From Halichoerus grypus (lineage: Eukaryota; Chordata; Mammalia; Carnivora; Phocidae), in contig NC_135715.1 of NCBI RefSeq assembly GCF_964656455.1, positions 82,872,414 to 82,936,413 on the forward strand: 64,000 nucleotides of DNA, in the 5' to 3' direction. A program made the translations under genes and the position numbers. Of the stretch, positions 54,641 through 64,000 are shown piece by piece; positions within the stretch are counted from its first letter, which is position 1, and every line of letters starts with the position of its first letter. The notes under the pieces are model-generated. The model searched no databases. It saw only the letters and a list, made by a program, of their open reading frames with translations, and was not told where the DNA came from.

Positions 54641-55690
54641 TGTGCAGTATTCCCCTAGCGCTGGAGTTCTGCCGTTCTCACTGATCGGTAAACTTGGTCT
54701 TGGCTGGCTGTTCTCACTGATCTTCTGGGGGAGGGGCCTGTTGCCGTGGTTCCCAAATGTCTTTGCCGGAGGCAGAATTGCCCCGCCCTTGCCCGGTCCG
54801 GGCTAAGTAATCTGCTCGGGTTTGCTCTCGGGAGCTTTTGTTCCCTGCAAGCTTTCCGTACAGCTTTGGAGGCGGAGAGTGAATATGGCGGCCTCCCAGT
54901 CTCTGCCCCGGAGGAGCCGAGAACTCGGGGTCCTGCTCCTCAGTGCGCCCCCAGAGAAAAGCAGTCAGTCACTCCCGTCTCCCCGGTCTCCGGTCGCACT
55001 CCGTGCTCACCCGGCCTGTGACCGAGCGTTTCTATCTCTGGCGCACGACCCCGTGTGGAGTCTCCAAACCCAGCAGATCCCCGCGGTGAGCTCCCGCACC
55101 TCTCCTCCCAGGGGAAGGAGGTGAGTCTCCCCGGATCTGCCACTTGTTGCGTCCCTGCTGGAGGAGCAGTGGCCCGACTGTGCCGCGGATCACGGTTTAT
55201 GGCAACCCCGAGCTGAGAGCCCGCGCCTGGGCTCCGTCTCTGCAGCCGGCTTCCCTGCTCCGATACCTGGGAGCTCTGCCACACTCAGGCACCCCCGGTC
55301 TTTCTGTGACCCCGAGGGTCCTGAGACCACACTGTCCCTCGAGGGTTCCACCCCCCACTTAGCCACTGGAGTGACGTCCCTCAGCGGAGCCGACTTCTAA
55401 AAGTTCCGATTTTGTGCTCCGCGGCTCTATCACTTGCCAGAAGCGGCCGACGGAGGCCCCTCCCCCGCCATCTATCCTCCCGAATATCGCCTCGGATTCA
55501 CTTCTCCACACGTCCTACCTTCCAGAAAGTGGTCGCTTTTCTGTTCAGAGAGTTGTTGCTATTCTTTTCTTCGATCTCCTGTTGAGTTTGTAGGTGTTCA
55601 GAATGGTTTGATCCCTATCCAGCTGAATTCCTGAGAGGAGACGAAATCCAGGTCTCCTACTCCTCCGCCATCTTGCTCCTCCCCCAATTC
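54641..55690 (-). promoter_or_regulatory. CpG-rich L1 5' UTR promoter region
   Basis: This is the only CpG-dense block in the window (for example GGCGCACGACCCCGTG and TGCCGCGGATCACGG). It forms the internal promoter of the young L1, which must drive its own transcription from within. The older homologue at 13300-14330 has lost most CpGs. Promoter function is inferred from position and family knowledge. Confidence 0.8.
55665..55675 (-). promoter_or_regulatory. YY1-type motif at the L1 5' end
   Basis: The minus strand reads CAAGATGGCGG, the YY1 core, 15-25 bp inside the L1 5' end. In L1 elements such a site directs accurate initiation at the first base. Binding here is inferred. Confidence 0.75.
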
Positions 55691-55707
55691 AGGAGGGTTT
55701 TATTTTA

Positions 55708-57185
55708 AATGAGAGAAGATTATGTTTAAGTGCTATTGGGAGGAAGCCAGTGGAAAGGTGAATGTACAGAAAAGACAGGATAATCATTGGAGTTTGGAGG
55801 GCCCTAGATAAGCAGGAGAAGGTGTAACTAGAACACACACAGGAGAAAGGGAGTGGAACTCAAACTGTACTAGGAGGGAGGAAGGGATGAGTGACACTTC
55901 AGGGAATGTAAAGGAGGAGGCAAGATTTGAAGGTACTCCTGAGTGACAATGTTGTGGTCTCCATGAAGGAGGTGGTCAGATCATCTTCTGGAAGAGATGA
56001 GGAGAGGATGTGGAGCAGGAGAATTGGGTGGCAGGGAGGCCTGAAGTAGCCTTGTGGAGAATGGGAGAGTGCTTGCTGGAAATAAAGAAGAATTACAGAG
56101 CAGCAGTAAGCACCCAGGTATGAGGAGCCCCAAGGGACTTGTTCTTCCCACTATGTCTACTTAAGTGCTCACTTTCCAATGTGGGCCTTGGCCTGGGGAG
56201 AAATGAAAACATTTTCTTTAGGGCAATAAAAACAGATTTTCAAGAAATTTTAAAATGTCAACACAAGACACATAAATAATATACTTTCCCCCTTGGTGTA
56301 TAGTTTTAATTAAATTAAGGGCTGGAGCAAGGGATAGTTCATTCCCTCTTCCCTTAGCAGATCTTGCTAAGTGATCATGGCAATCATGTCACTAGGCCCA
56401 AAAGTGGCCTTAGAATCAATCCTTCTTAACATTGCATTTCTGGCATTACCAGTCAGTGAGAGTTGAAATGTGATATGAAATCAAATTTGCGTCCTTAGGC
56501 CACTAAGTATCCAGTAGGTACATTTATGTATTAAGCAAGTATTCCATAGATCTAGATAATTTTAAGCAATAGTATATGTATTATTTGGAATTTGAAAAAG
56601 TATAATATTCGGTTCATTCATGCATTTATGCATGAAGATTTTTTGAGTGCCTTCTATTTGCCAGTCACAGTGTATTCAAGATTAAAACAATGAAGTAGAA
56701 ATAGACCCTTTCAGCAAATAATTTATGTGGAAGAATTATATGATAAATGAAATAACCATTAAAGCTCATTAATGATATAACCAAACTGCCCTACAAATAT
56801 AACAAGATTCCCTATAATGGTGTATAATTTAGGCTAGATAGTGATATAATTTTTACATATGTTCAAAGGACAAAGAGATCGTGTGAGTCTCCTCTTATTT
56901 GTATAAGCTGGTCTGTGATCTGTAGAAAATATAGAATTTTTAAAGAAACTTCATAAAACATGGTGAATTTTATCAATACCAAAAATAAGTCTCCAAGTAG
57001 GAGGATCACACATTGCTGAAGAGTCACTCATCCTGATTCACCTCGATTATTTCTTCTTTATCTTTAGTGATAATCTGGAATCCTGCCATTCACAGGGATG
57101 GGTAGATCGCTCACAGCATTACTAATTCATCACATTAGAGATCATGAAATAGTGCTCTAGGGCCTTCCAGGCATGGCCAAATTGT
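55708..57185. other. Ancient repeat continuation and non-repetitive DNA
   Basis: 55708-56120 continues the ancient repeat split by the L1. The rest is AT-rich non-coding DNA without recognised elements, except the 83-bp duplicate at 56278-56360. No ORF is supportable. Confidence 0.4.
56278..56360 (+). repeat. 83-bp dispersed duplicate, copy 2
   Basis: Gapless match to 44904-44986 at about 92% identity, on the other side of the full-length L1, 11.4 kb away, same orientation. Confidence 0.9.
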
Positions 57186-57189
57186 TAAG

Positions 57190-59150
57190 ATTCATAAGTA
57201 TAGCATATCTCTCCATTTATATGTCTTCTCTAGTGCCATTTTTTTCTTCATTCTTGAAAGATATTTTCACTGGATATAGAGTTTTCAGTTGGTAAGTTAT
57301 TTCCTTTCAGCTCTTGAAAAATACCCACTTTCTTCCCACCTCCATAGTTTTAAATGAGAAATCAACTGTCATTCAAAATGTGTTTGCTACAAAAAAGTAC
57401 GTCATTTCTCTCTGGCTGCTTTCAGGATTTTTTCTTTGTCTTTAGTCTTAAGTTCAATTATGCTCTTCTTGGCATGGAATTCGTTGTGTTTATTCTACTT
57501 GGACTTTGCTCAGCTTCCTGAATCTTTGTAAGTTTTTGTCTTTTGCCATATTTGAGAAATTTTTAGCCATCATTTCATCAAATAGTTTTTCAGTCCTATG
57601 CTCTCTCTCTTCTCCTTTTGAGACTCTGATGTTACATATTTTAGCTTTTTTATTATGATCCCACGTATCCCTGAGACTCTGTTAATATTGTTACAACCTC
57701 TTTTCTCTCTATTGTTCAGACTGGGAAAATTCTGTTGATATTTCTTCAAGTTTATTGATTCTATCCTGTATCATCTCCCCTCTGCTTCTGTGCCTATCCA
57801 GCAGATTTTTCTTTCTGTTACTGTATTTTTCAGTTCTATAATTTCCATTTGGTTCTTTTTCACTGAAAAAAAATATTCCCTATTTTTTTTCTATAGTTCA
57901 GGTTTTCTAGTTTTCATAAGTTTCCAGAAAATTCATAATTGCTTGTTGAAGCATTTTTATGATGGCTGCTTTAAAATATTTCTCAAATAACTCTGACATC
58001 TGATTCATCTTGGTGTTGGTTTCTGTAGACTGTCTTTTCTCATTCATGTAGTGATTTTCCTGGTTCTTGGTAAGACCAGTGATTTTCAATTGTATCCAGG
58101 ACATTTGGATATTATAGCACTCTGCATCCTATTTAATCTTCATTTATTAGTAGGCAGGGCCCAGTTGTACTGCTAGGGCATGGTGGATGTGTAATGTTCA
58201 ACTTCCCACTGGGCCTTGACAATAACACCCCAATAAAAATGGAGCACTGACTGACATTGCCTCTTTGCCTGTACGGGAAGGGGAAGCAGAGGCCTGACTC
58301 ATACCACACTGTTGCTTCAGGACAGGGTGGAGGCTTAGTTCCCAGCTGGGCCATGATGATACCAGAGAAGAAATGGGAAGGGAAGGGTGGGAAAGGATAA
58401 GCAAGCCAGCCTTTCACCACCCCTTCCACCTCAGTGATGCTGGGTTGGGGTAGAGGCTTGGTTGGGGGACAGGAGATAGTGGTGAAGCATGGTGGTAATT
58501 ACGTCCTCCTCATTCTGCCTTAAGTCTGATTGCTACTCATTGGGGTTGAGGTTCAGCATCCTGCTGGCACTGACGGCAGAGGAGTCAGAGCACCATTGCT
58601 TCCACTGAACAGGAGATCTGCTTTCTGCTGGGGTCACTGACACTGCCCACCAGGGCCAATACCCCCAGATGAGAAAACTAGAGCACCACCTGCTTCCTGG
58701 GAGCAGGTAGGATATCATCTGAGCACTCAACCTGCTGAAACCATGAGGTGAGGGTATGTGGTTTTCATTGGCATTTGGCTGGAACAGGGCCGGTGTTGCC
58801 AAAAAGGTATTCTTCTGTGAGGCTGCCCTTTTCCTGGCCCTTTTCTTAGGGCCATTTTTGTCTGAGCCTGTTGTGGGTTCAGGTATAGAGGTTCTTTGAT
58901 ATATGTGGGAGGCAATAAGAAAACCAGTGGACTCATGTCATTCCTTAAGTCTAAGTTCCTAAGCAGCCACCTTCTTCTCACTTTTCAGAGACTTACTATG
59001 ATCCTTTGTTGTCTTGTGTCTACAGTTATTTAGTTGTAATGGGGAGAACGTGGGAACAATGGGGCTGCTCCATCTTTGGCCCCAGAAGAACCAGAAATCC
59101 TTTATTGTCTTCCAATAAACTTTTAAATTGAAATTGAAATTTTGCATTTA
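57190..59150 (-). mobile_element. Old L1 5' half (ORF1 and 5' UTR), antisense
   Basis: 'actggatatagagttttcag', 'ctggctgctttcaggatttt', 'tttgccatatttgagaaatt', 'ttgattctatcctgtatcat' are antisense L1M ORF1-region words. 58130-59150 is GC-richer and fits an L1M 5' UTR. Highly diverged. Confidence 0.65.
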
Positions 59151-59284
59151 AAGTAAAAAAAATTTCCCATAAAGTCCTTGGACATATTTTATATGTAGTC
59201 TTAGGTACTGAGGTATTTTTGTTGTTGTTGCTTTATAAAAAGATGTCTTTTTTATAAGAAAGGATCAGAGAAAATCTTCAGAAA

Positions 59285-59907
59285 TAACCACAAAATAAGT
59301 AATAAAATGGCAATAAATACATATATATCAATAATTACTTTGAATGTAAATGGGCTAAATGTTCCAATCAAAAGACATAGGGTGACAGAATGGGAAAAAA
59401 AAAAAGATCCATCTATATGCTGCCTACAAGAGACTCATTTTAGACCTAAAGACACCTGCAGATTGACAATTCTCCAAGAAAGACATACAAATGACTAACA
59501 GACCCATGAAAAAATGCTCAACATCACTCGACATCAGGGAAATACAAATCGAAACCACAATGAGATACTACCTCACACCCATCAGAATGGCTAAAATTAA
59601 CAAGTCAGGAAACGACAGATGTTGGCAAGGATGCAGAGAAAGGGGAACTCTCTTACACTGTTGACGGGAATGCAAGCTGGTGCAGCCACTCTGGAAAACA
59701 GTATGGAGGTTCCTCAAGACATTAAAAATAAAGCTACCGTATGACCCAGCAATTGCACTACTAGGTATTTACCCCCAAAGATACAAATGTAGTGATCTGA
59801 AGGGGCACATGCCTCCCAGTGTTTAGAGCAGCATTGTGTACAATAGCCAAACTATGGAAAGAGCCCAGATGTCTATCGACAGATGAATGGATAAAGAAGA
59901 TGTGGTG

Positions 59908-59952
<45 letters not shown>

Positions 59953-60378
59953 GAATATTACACAGCCAACAAAAAATTGAAACCTTGCCATTTGCAATGA
60001 TGTGGATCGAACTAGAGGGTATTATGCTAAGCAAAATAAGTCAATCACAGAAAGACAGATACCATATAATTTCACTTATATGTGGAATTTAAGAAACAAA
60101 ACAGAGGAGCATAGAGGAAGGGAGGGAAAAATAAAACAGGACACAATCAGAGAGGGAGACATACCATAAGAGACTCTTAACCACTGGAAACAAACAGGGT
60201 TGCTGGAGGGGAGGGGATGGGGGGATAGGGTAAGAAGGTGATGGGCATTAAGGAGGGCACATGATATAATGGGCACTGGGTGTTATATACAACTGATGAA
60301 TCACTGAACTCTATCTCTGAAACTAATAATACACTATATGTTAATTGGATTTAAATTCAAAAAAAGAAAGAAAGAAAA
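59285..60378 (+). mobile_element. L1, sense, EN start fused to 3' end
   Basis: 59307-59468 encodes the first 50 or so ORF2 residues ([18 protein letters not shown], then [12 protein letters not shown]). After AGATTGACAATTCTCC the sequence jumps to the ORF2 C-terminal region at 'aagaaagacatacaaatgac' and runs through the 3' UTR to an A-rich tail at about 60358-60378. About 3 kb is missing. This may be one L1 with an internal deletion, or a young 3' fragment inserted in an older L1. Confidence 0.85.
59911..59950 (+). repeat. (AC)20 microsatellite in L1 3' region
   Basis: Forty bases of perfect AC, at the site where carnivore L1 has 'gtgtatatatatatac'. Likely polymorphic. Confidence 0.98.
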
Positions 60379-60384
60379 TTAAAG

Positions 60385-62780
60385 TCTTAATACCTGTTCT
60401 TCTCAAACTATTCCAAAAAATAGAAAAGGAAGGAAAACTTCCAAATTCATTCTGTGAGGCCAGCATTATCATGATACCAGAATGAGATGAAGACATCACT
60501 AAAAAAGAGAACTACAGGTCAATATGCCTGATAAACATAGATGCAAAAATCCTCAACAAAATACTAGCAAACCAAATCAAGCAATACATTTTAAAAAATC
60601 ATTAAAAAATCATTTAAAAAACACAATCAAGTGGGATTTATTCCAGGGTTGCAAGGGTGGTTTAATATTTACAAATCAATCAATGGGAAACATCAACACC
60701 AATAAGAGAAAGGGTAAGAAACATGATCATTTCACTAGATGCAGAAAAAGCATGACAAAGTACAGCATCCATTCTTGATAAAAGCCCTCAACAAAGTAGG
60801 GATAGAGGGAACATACCTTAACACAATAAAGGCCACCTATGAAAAACCCACAGCTAATATCATCCTCAATGAGGAAAAACTGAGAGCTTTCCCCCTAAGG
60901 TCAGGAACAAGACAAGGATATCCACTCTCACCATTGTTATGTAACAAAGTACTAGAAGTCTTAGCCACAGCAATCAGACAACAAAAAGAAATAAAAGAAA
61001 TCCAAATTGGCAAGGAAGAAGTAAAACTTTCACTATGTGCAGATGGCATGATACTATATATAGAAAACATGAAAGACTTACCAAAAAGCTGCTGATACTG
61101 ATAAACAAATTCAATAAAGTCATAGGATACACAATGTACAGAAATCTCTTGTACTCCTATACACCAAAATGAAGCATCAGAAAGAGAAATTTTTTTTAAA
61201 ATCCCATTTATAATTGCACACAAAATAACAGGATACCTAGGAATAAGACTAACCAAAAAAGTGAAAGACCTGTACTCTGAAAACTAAAACACTGATGAAA
61301 GAAATTGAAGATGACACAAAAAATGGAAAGACATTCCATACTCATGGATTGGAAGAATAAATATTGTTAAAATGTCTATACTACCCAAAGAAATCTGCAC
61401 ATTTAATGCAATCCCTATCAAAATACCAACAGCATTTTTCACAGAACTAGAACAAACAATCCAAAATTTTTATGGAACCACACAAAAAAAAAAAAAATAG
61501 CCAAAGCAACCTTAAAAAAGAAAAGCAAAGCTGGGGGCCTCACAATCCCAAACTTCAAGTTATATTACAAAGCTGTAGTGATCAAGACAGTATGGTACTG
61601 GCACAAAAATAGACACATGGATCGGTGGAACAGAATAGGAAACACAGAGGTGGACCCACAACTACATGGTCAATTAATGTTCAACAAAGCAAGAAAGAAT
61701 ATCCAGTGGGAAAAAGTTTCTTCAACAAATGGTACTGGGAAAACTGGACAGCAACATGCAAAAGAATGAAACTGCACCATTTTATTACACCATACATAAA
61801 AATAAATTCAAAATGGATTAAAGACCTAAATGTGAGTCCTGAAACCATAAAAATCCTAGAGGAGAACACAGGCAGTAATTTCCTTGACCTCAACTGTTGC
61901 AACATTTTTCTAGATATGTCTCCTAAGACAAGGGAAACAAAAACAAAAATAAACATTTGGGACCACATTAAAATAAAAAGCCTCTGCACAGCAAAGGAAA
62001 CAGTCAATAAAACTGAGAGGCAACCTACTGAATGGGAGAATATATTTGCAATTGACATATTTCATAAAAGGTTAGTATCCAAAATATATAAAGAACTTTT
62101 TTTCTTTCTAGATTTTATTTAAATTCAAGTTAGTTCACACGTAGTGTAGTATTAGTTTCAGGGGTATAATTTAGTGATTCATCAGTGCATACAACACCCA
62201 GTGCTCATCAAGTGCCCTCCTTAATGTCCATCACCCAATTACCCCATCCCCCCACCCACCTCCCCTCCAGCAACCCTCAGTTTATTCCCTATATTTAAGA
62301 GTCTCTTATGGTTTGCCTCCCTTTCTACCTTATTTTATTGTTCCCTCCCTTCACCTATGTTCATCTGTTTTGTTTCTTAAATTCCATGTATGAGTGAAAT
62401 CATATGGTATTTGTCTTTCTCTGAACCTCAACACCCAAAAAACAAATAATCTAGTTAAAAAATGGGTAGAAGACATGAACAAACATTTTTCCAAAGACAT
62501 ACAGATGGCAAACAGGCACATGAAATGATGCTCAACATCACTCATCATCAGGGAAATACAAATCAAAACTACAAGGAGATATCACCTCATACCTGTCAGA
62601 AGGACTAAAATCAACAACAGGAAAAACAACAGGTGTTGGCGAGGATGTGGAGAAAGAGGAACCCTCTTATGCTGTTGGTGGGAATGAAAACTGGTGCAGG
62701 CACTCTGGAAAACAGTATGGAGGTTTCTCAAAAAGTTAAAAATAGAACTACCCTATGAGCCAGCACTACTTGATTTACCC
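60385..62780 (+). mobile_element. L1 ORF2 segment, sense, decayed, with an antisense L1 insert
   Basis: Starts in pre-RT sequence ('cttaatacctgttcttctca') and follows ORF2 through RT, the C-terminal region and up to 'aatagaactaccctatgagc'. RT motifs are partly readable: [14 protein letters not shown] at 60898-60940 and a degraded active-site block (CADGMILY for FADDMILY) near 61035-61060. The 165-codon ORF at 61625-62122 is a C-terminal fragment. Several frameshifts and a 328-bp insert at 62100-62427 make it inactive. Confidence 0.88.
62100..62427 (-). mobile_element. L1 3'-end fragment, antisense, inside the sense L1
   Basis: Reverse complement of a carnivore L1 3' UTR and ORF2 end: 'agattttatttaaattcaag', 'gtgctcatcaagtgccctcc', 'ttcatctgttttgtttctta', 'gtgaaatcatatggtatttg'. 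It interrupts the host between AAAGAACTT and CTCAACACCC. A TSD is not clear (perhaps GAACTT/GAACCT). Confidence 0.85.
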
Positions 62781-62784
62781 AGAG

Positions 62785-63112
62785 AAAATCCTATTACCAT
62801 TATGTCAAAAAAAATAATGTACATACCTTAATTTAAAAAATACTTTACTGTTTAAAACCTAACCATCATCTGAGATTTCAGCAAGTCATAATCACTGATC
62901 ACAGATCACCATAGCAAATATAATAGTAATGAAAAAAGTTTGAAATATTGCAAGAATTACCAAAATGTGACAGAAACATGAAGTGAGCAGGTGCTGTTGG
63001 GAAAATGGCTCTGATAACTTGCTTAATGCAGGGTTGCCATAATCCTTCAATTAGTAAAAAATGCAGTATCTGTGAAGTGTAATAAAGTGAAGCACAATAA
63101 AAAGTTATGCTC
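62785..63112 (+). mobile_element. Internally deleted Tigger1-type DNA transposon
   Basis: 'aataatgtacataccttaat' and 'aaccatcatctgagatttca' from the left part are joined at 'gcaagtcataatc' directly to the right end: 'actgatcacagatcaccata', 'gtttgaaatattgcaagaat', 'gcagggttgccataatcctt', 'gtaataaagtgaagcacaat', ending GTTATGCTCG. The right terminus fits TcMar-Tigger. The transposase region is absent. The left terminus is missing. Confidence 0.88.
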
Positions 63113-63129
63113 GTATTTTGTTGCTTCTT

Positions 63130-63620
63130 TCTGTCTTTTGTGCAGGATAGGATCTTTAGTACAATGTTGAAAATGTCATAGCAACCATCCTTGATTTTTT
63201 CCTAATTTGAAAAGGTGCTTTTCAGAGGTTGAGTGTGATATTTGATATTTTTTGTAGGCTTTCTAAAAGACCCTTCATCGGATCTCAAAGTTTCTTTCTC
63301 CTTCTATTTTGATAAGAGGAATAAATATTGAATATTTTCAAATTCTTTTTCTGAATCTGTTGAGATGGCTATATGTTTTCTTTCCCTTTTAAATAATGAA
63401 GTGCCTTTTATTTTATATCAATAGATTTGCTAATATTTTGTTTAGAATTTTTACATCTATGTTTGTGGGTAAGATTAATGTATCTTGTGCTGTGTGTTGA
63501 GTTTTTGTGTTCATATTGTACCATCTTCGTTAAGTGAGCTGAGGGATAATCTCTTTTTTGCACTTCTTTGGTGAGACTGGAGTATTTCAGAGTGTTCCTT
63601 TAAAACCATATGAGAGTGGT
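63130..63620 (-). mobile_element. Old L1 ORF2 fragment, antisense
   Basis: 'gtgcaggataggatctttag', 'aatgttgaaaatgtcatagc', 'ctgttgagatggctatatg', 'gtttagaatttttacatcta' resemble the RT region of an ancient L1 on the opposite strand. Strongly diverged. Confidence 0.55.
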
Positions 63621-63660
63621 ACTTTCTCTATAGGACTTTTTCTTTTAAGAAAAGAATTTA

Positions 63661-63882
63661 GGGACGCCTGGGTGGCTCAGTCAGTTGAGCATCTGCCTTC
63701 GGCTCGGGTCATGGTCCCGGTGCCCTGAGATCGAGTCCCGCATTGGGCTCCTTGCTCAGCGAGAAGCCTGCTTCTCCCTCTGCCTGCAGCTCCCCCTGCT
63801 TGTACCCTTGCTCACTCTCTCTTGCCCACGCTCTCTCTCTCTAACAAATAAATAAATAAAATCTTAAAAAAAAAAAAAAAAA
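63661..63882 (+). mobile_element. Can-SINE, sense
   Basis: Head GGGACGCCTGGGTGGCTCAG, body 'atggtcccggtgccctgaga', an extended pyrimidine-rich region and tail AAATAAATAAATAAAATCTT plus a long A-run. TSD AAGAAAAGAATTTA at 63647-63660 and 63883-63896. Confidence 0.96.
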
Positions 63883-64000
63883 AAGAAAAGAATTTAACAT
63901 GTTACTGAGTGCCTGCTAGTTCTTGGGAACTGTACTAGATTCTTATACACAAGCTTGTAAATCTGTGTATCAGCTTCTTAAGGAATCATCCCTGTCACTG

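Larger units (their letters stand above)
48549..55690 (-). mobile_element. Full-length carnivore L1 (7.1 kb), antisense, young
   Basis: From right to left on the minus strand: 5' UTR (about 55690-53823), ORF1 (53822-52928, broken), an 81-nt inter-ORF gap, ORF2 (52846-49034, open), 3' UTR (49033-48571) and a tail of AAAAT units (48570-48549). A perfect 17-bp TSD flanks it. The 5' end carries GCAAGATGGCGGAGG within 30 bp of the start, as in other mammalian L1 promoters. The first five bases (GAATT) next to the TSD may be untemplated additions. It contains no SINE. It is the only element in the window that could still produce a long protein. Confidence 0.97.

Noticed and set aside
54940..55284. 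114-codon minus-strand ORF in the L1 5' UTR, with a similar MWQSSQ-starting frame in the older L1 (13703-13909)
   Set aside because: Both frames begin with GTG immediately after a stop codon and have no ATG at the start. The shared ends reflect L1 DNA homology. The older copy is frameshifted.

Overview
This window is mammalian nuclear DNA, and it is almost entirely repeat. At least sixteen tRNA-Lys-derived Can-SINEs mark it as carnivoran. Their heads read like GGGGCGCCTGGGTGGCTCAG, most have A-tails, and most are bracketed by 10-19 bp target-site duplications (TSDs). Carnivore-type L1 elements occur on both strands. The canid-type SINE head (GGGATCCCTGGG) is absent, so a non-canid caniform (bear, seal, weasel or raccoon relatives) is the best guess; that is inference. 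I found no host protein-coding exon I would defend. The window looks like intergenic or intronic sequence.

Layout. 1-5.4 kb: mostly non-repetitive DNA with old MIR and LTR-like relics, one SINE, and a divergent pair of CTCF-like motifs (4817-4831 and 5181-5195). 5.4-7.2 kb: an old antisense L1 carrying a U6/L1 chimeric retropseudogene. 7.2-14.3 kb: a decayed, near full-length antisense L1 carrying a SINE, a tailless 7SK retropseudogene and an inverted copy of locus 5435-5624. 14.3-24.4 kb: two further old antisense L1s. One holds a Tigger-like DNA transposon that itself holds a sense L1. 24.4-28.8 kb: L2, MIR and hAT relics, an RPL18A processed pseudogene, and a 137-bp direct duplication. 28.8-32.3 kb: a 5'-truncated sense L1 with two SINEs. 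32.3-48.5 kb: sparse non-repetitive DNA, old L1/L2/MIR/LTR relics and many SINEs. 48.5-55.7 kb: a full-length young antisense L1 (7.1 kb, 17-bp TSD) with an open 1270-codon ORF2, a frameshifted ORF1 and a CpG-rich 5' UTR. 55.7-64 kb: non-repetitive DNA, an old L1 5' part, two rearranged sense L1s, an internally deleted Tigger1-type element and a final SINE.

How the parts work together. The RNA-derived inserts (SINEs, U6, 7SK, RPL18A) all look like products of L1 machinery: they carry TSDs and sit in AT-rich sites. The only intact long ORF is the L1 reverse transcriptase/endonuclease. I see no host pathway or operon-like organisation.

The least expected theme is a set of short local copy-and-insert events: a 190-bp inverted copy, a 137-bp direct copy, 83-, 57- and about 40-bp copies, and two 40-bp tandem duplications. 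Most of these are not explained by retrotransposition. I did not find a convincing new gene system. Repeat family names come from recognition by eye, and boundaries without a TSD are accurate to about 10-30 bp.
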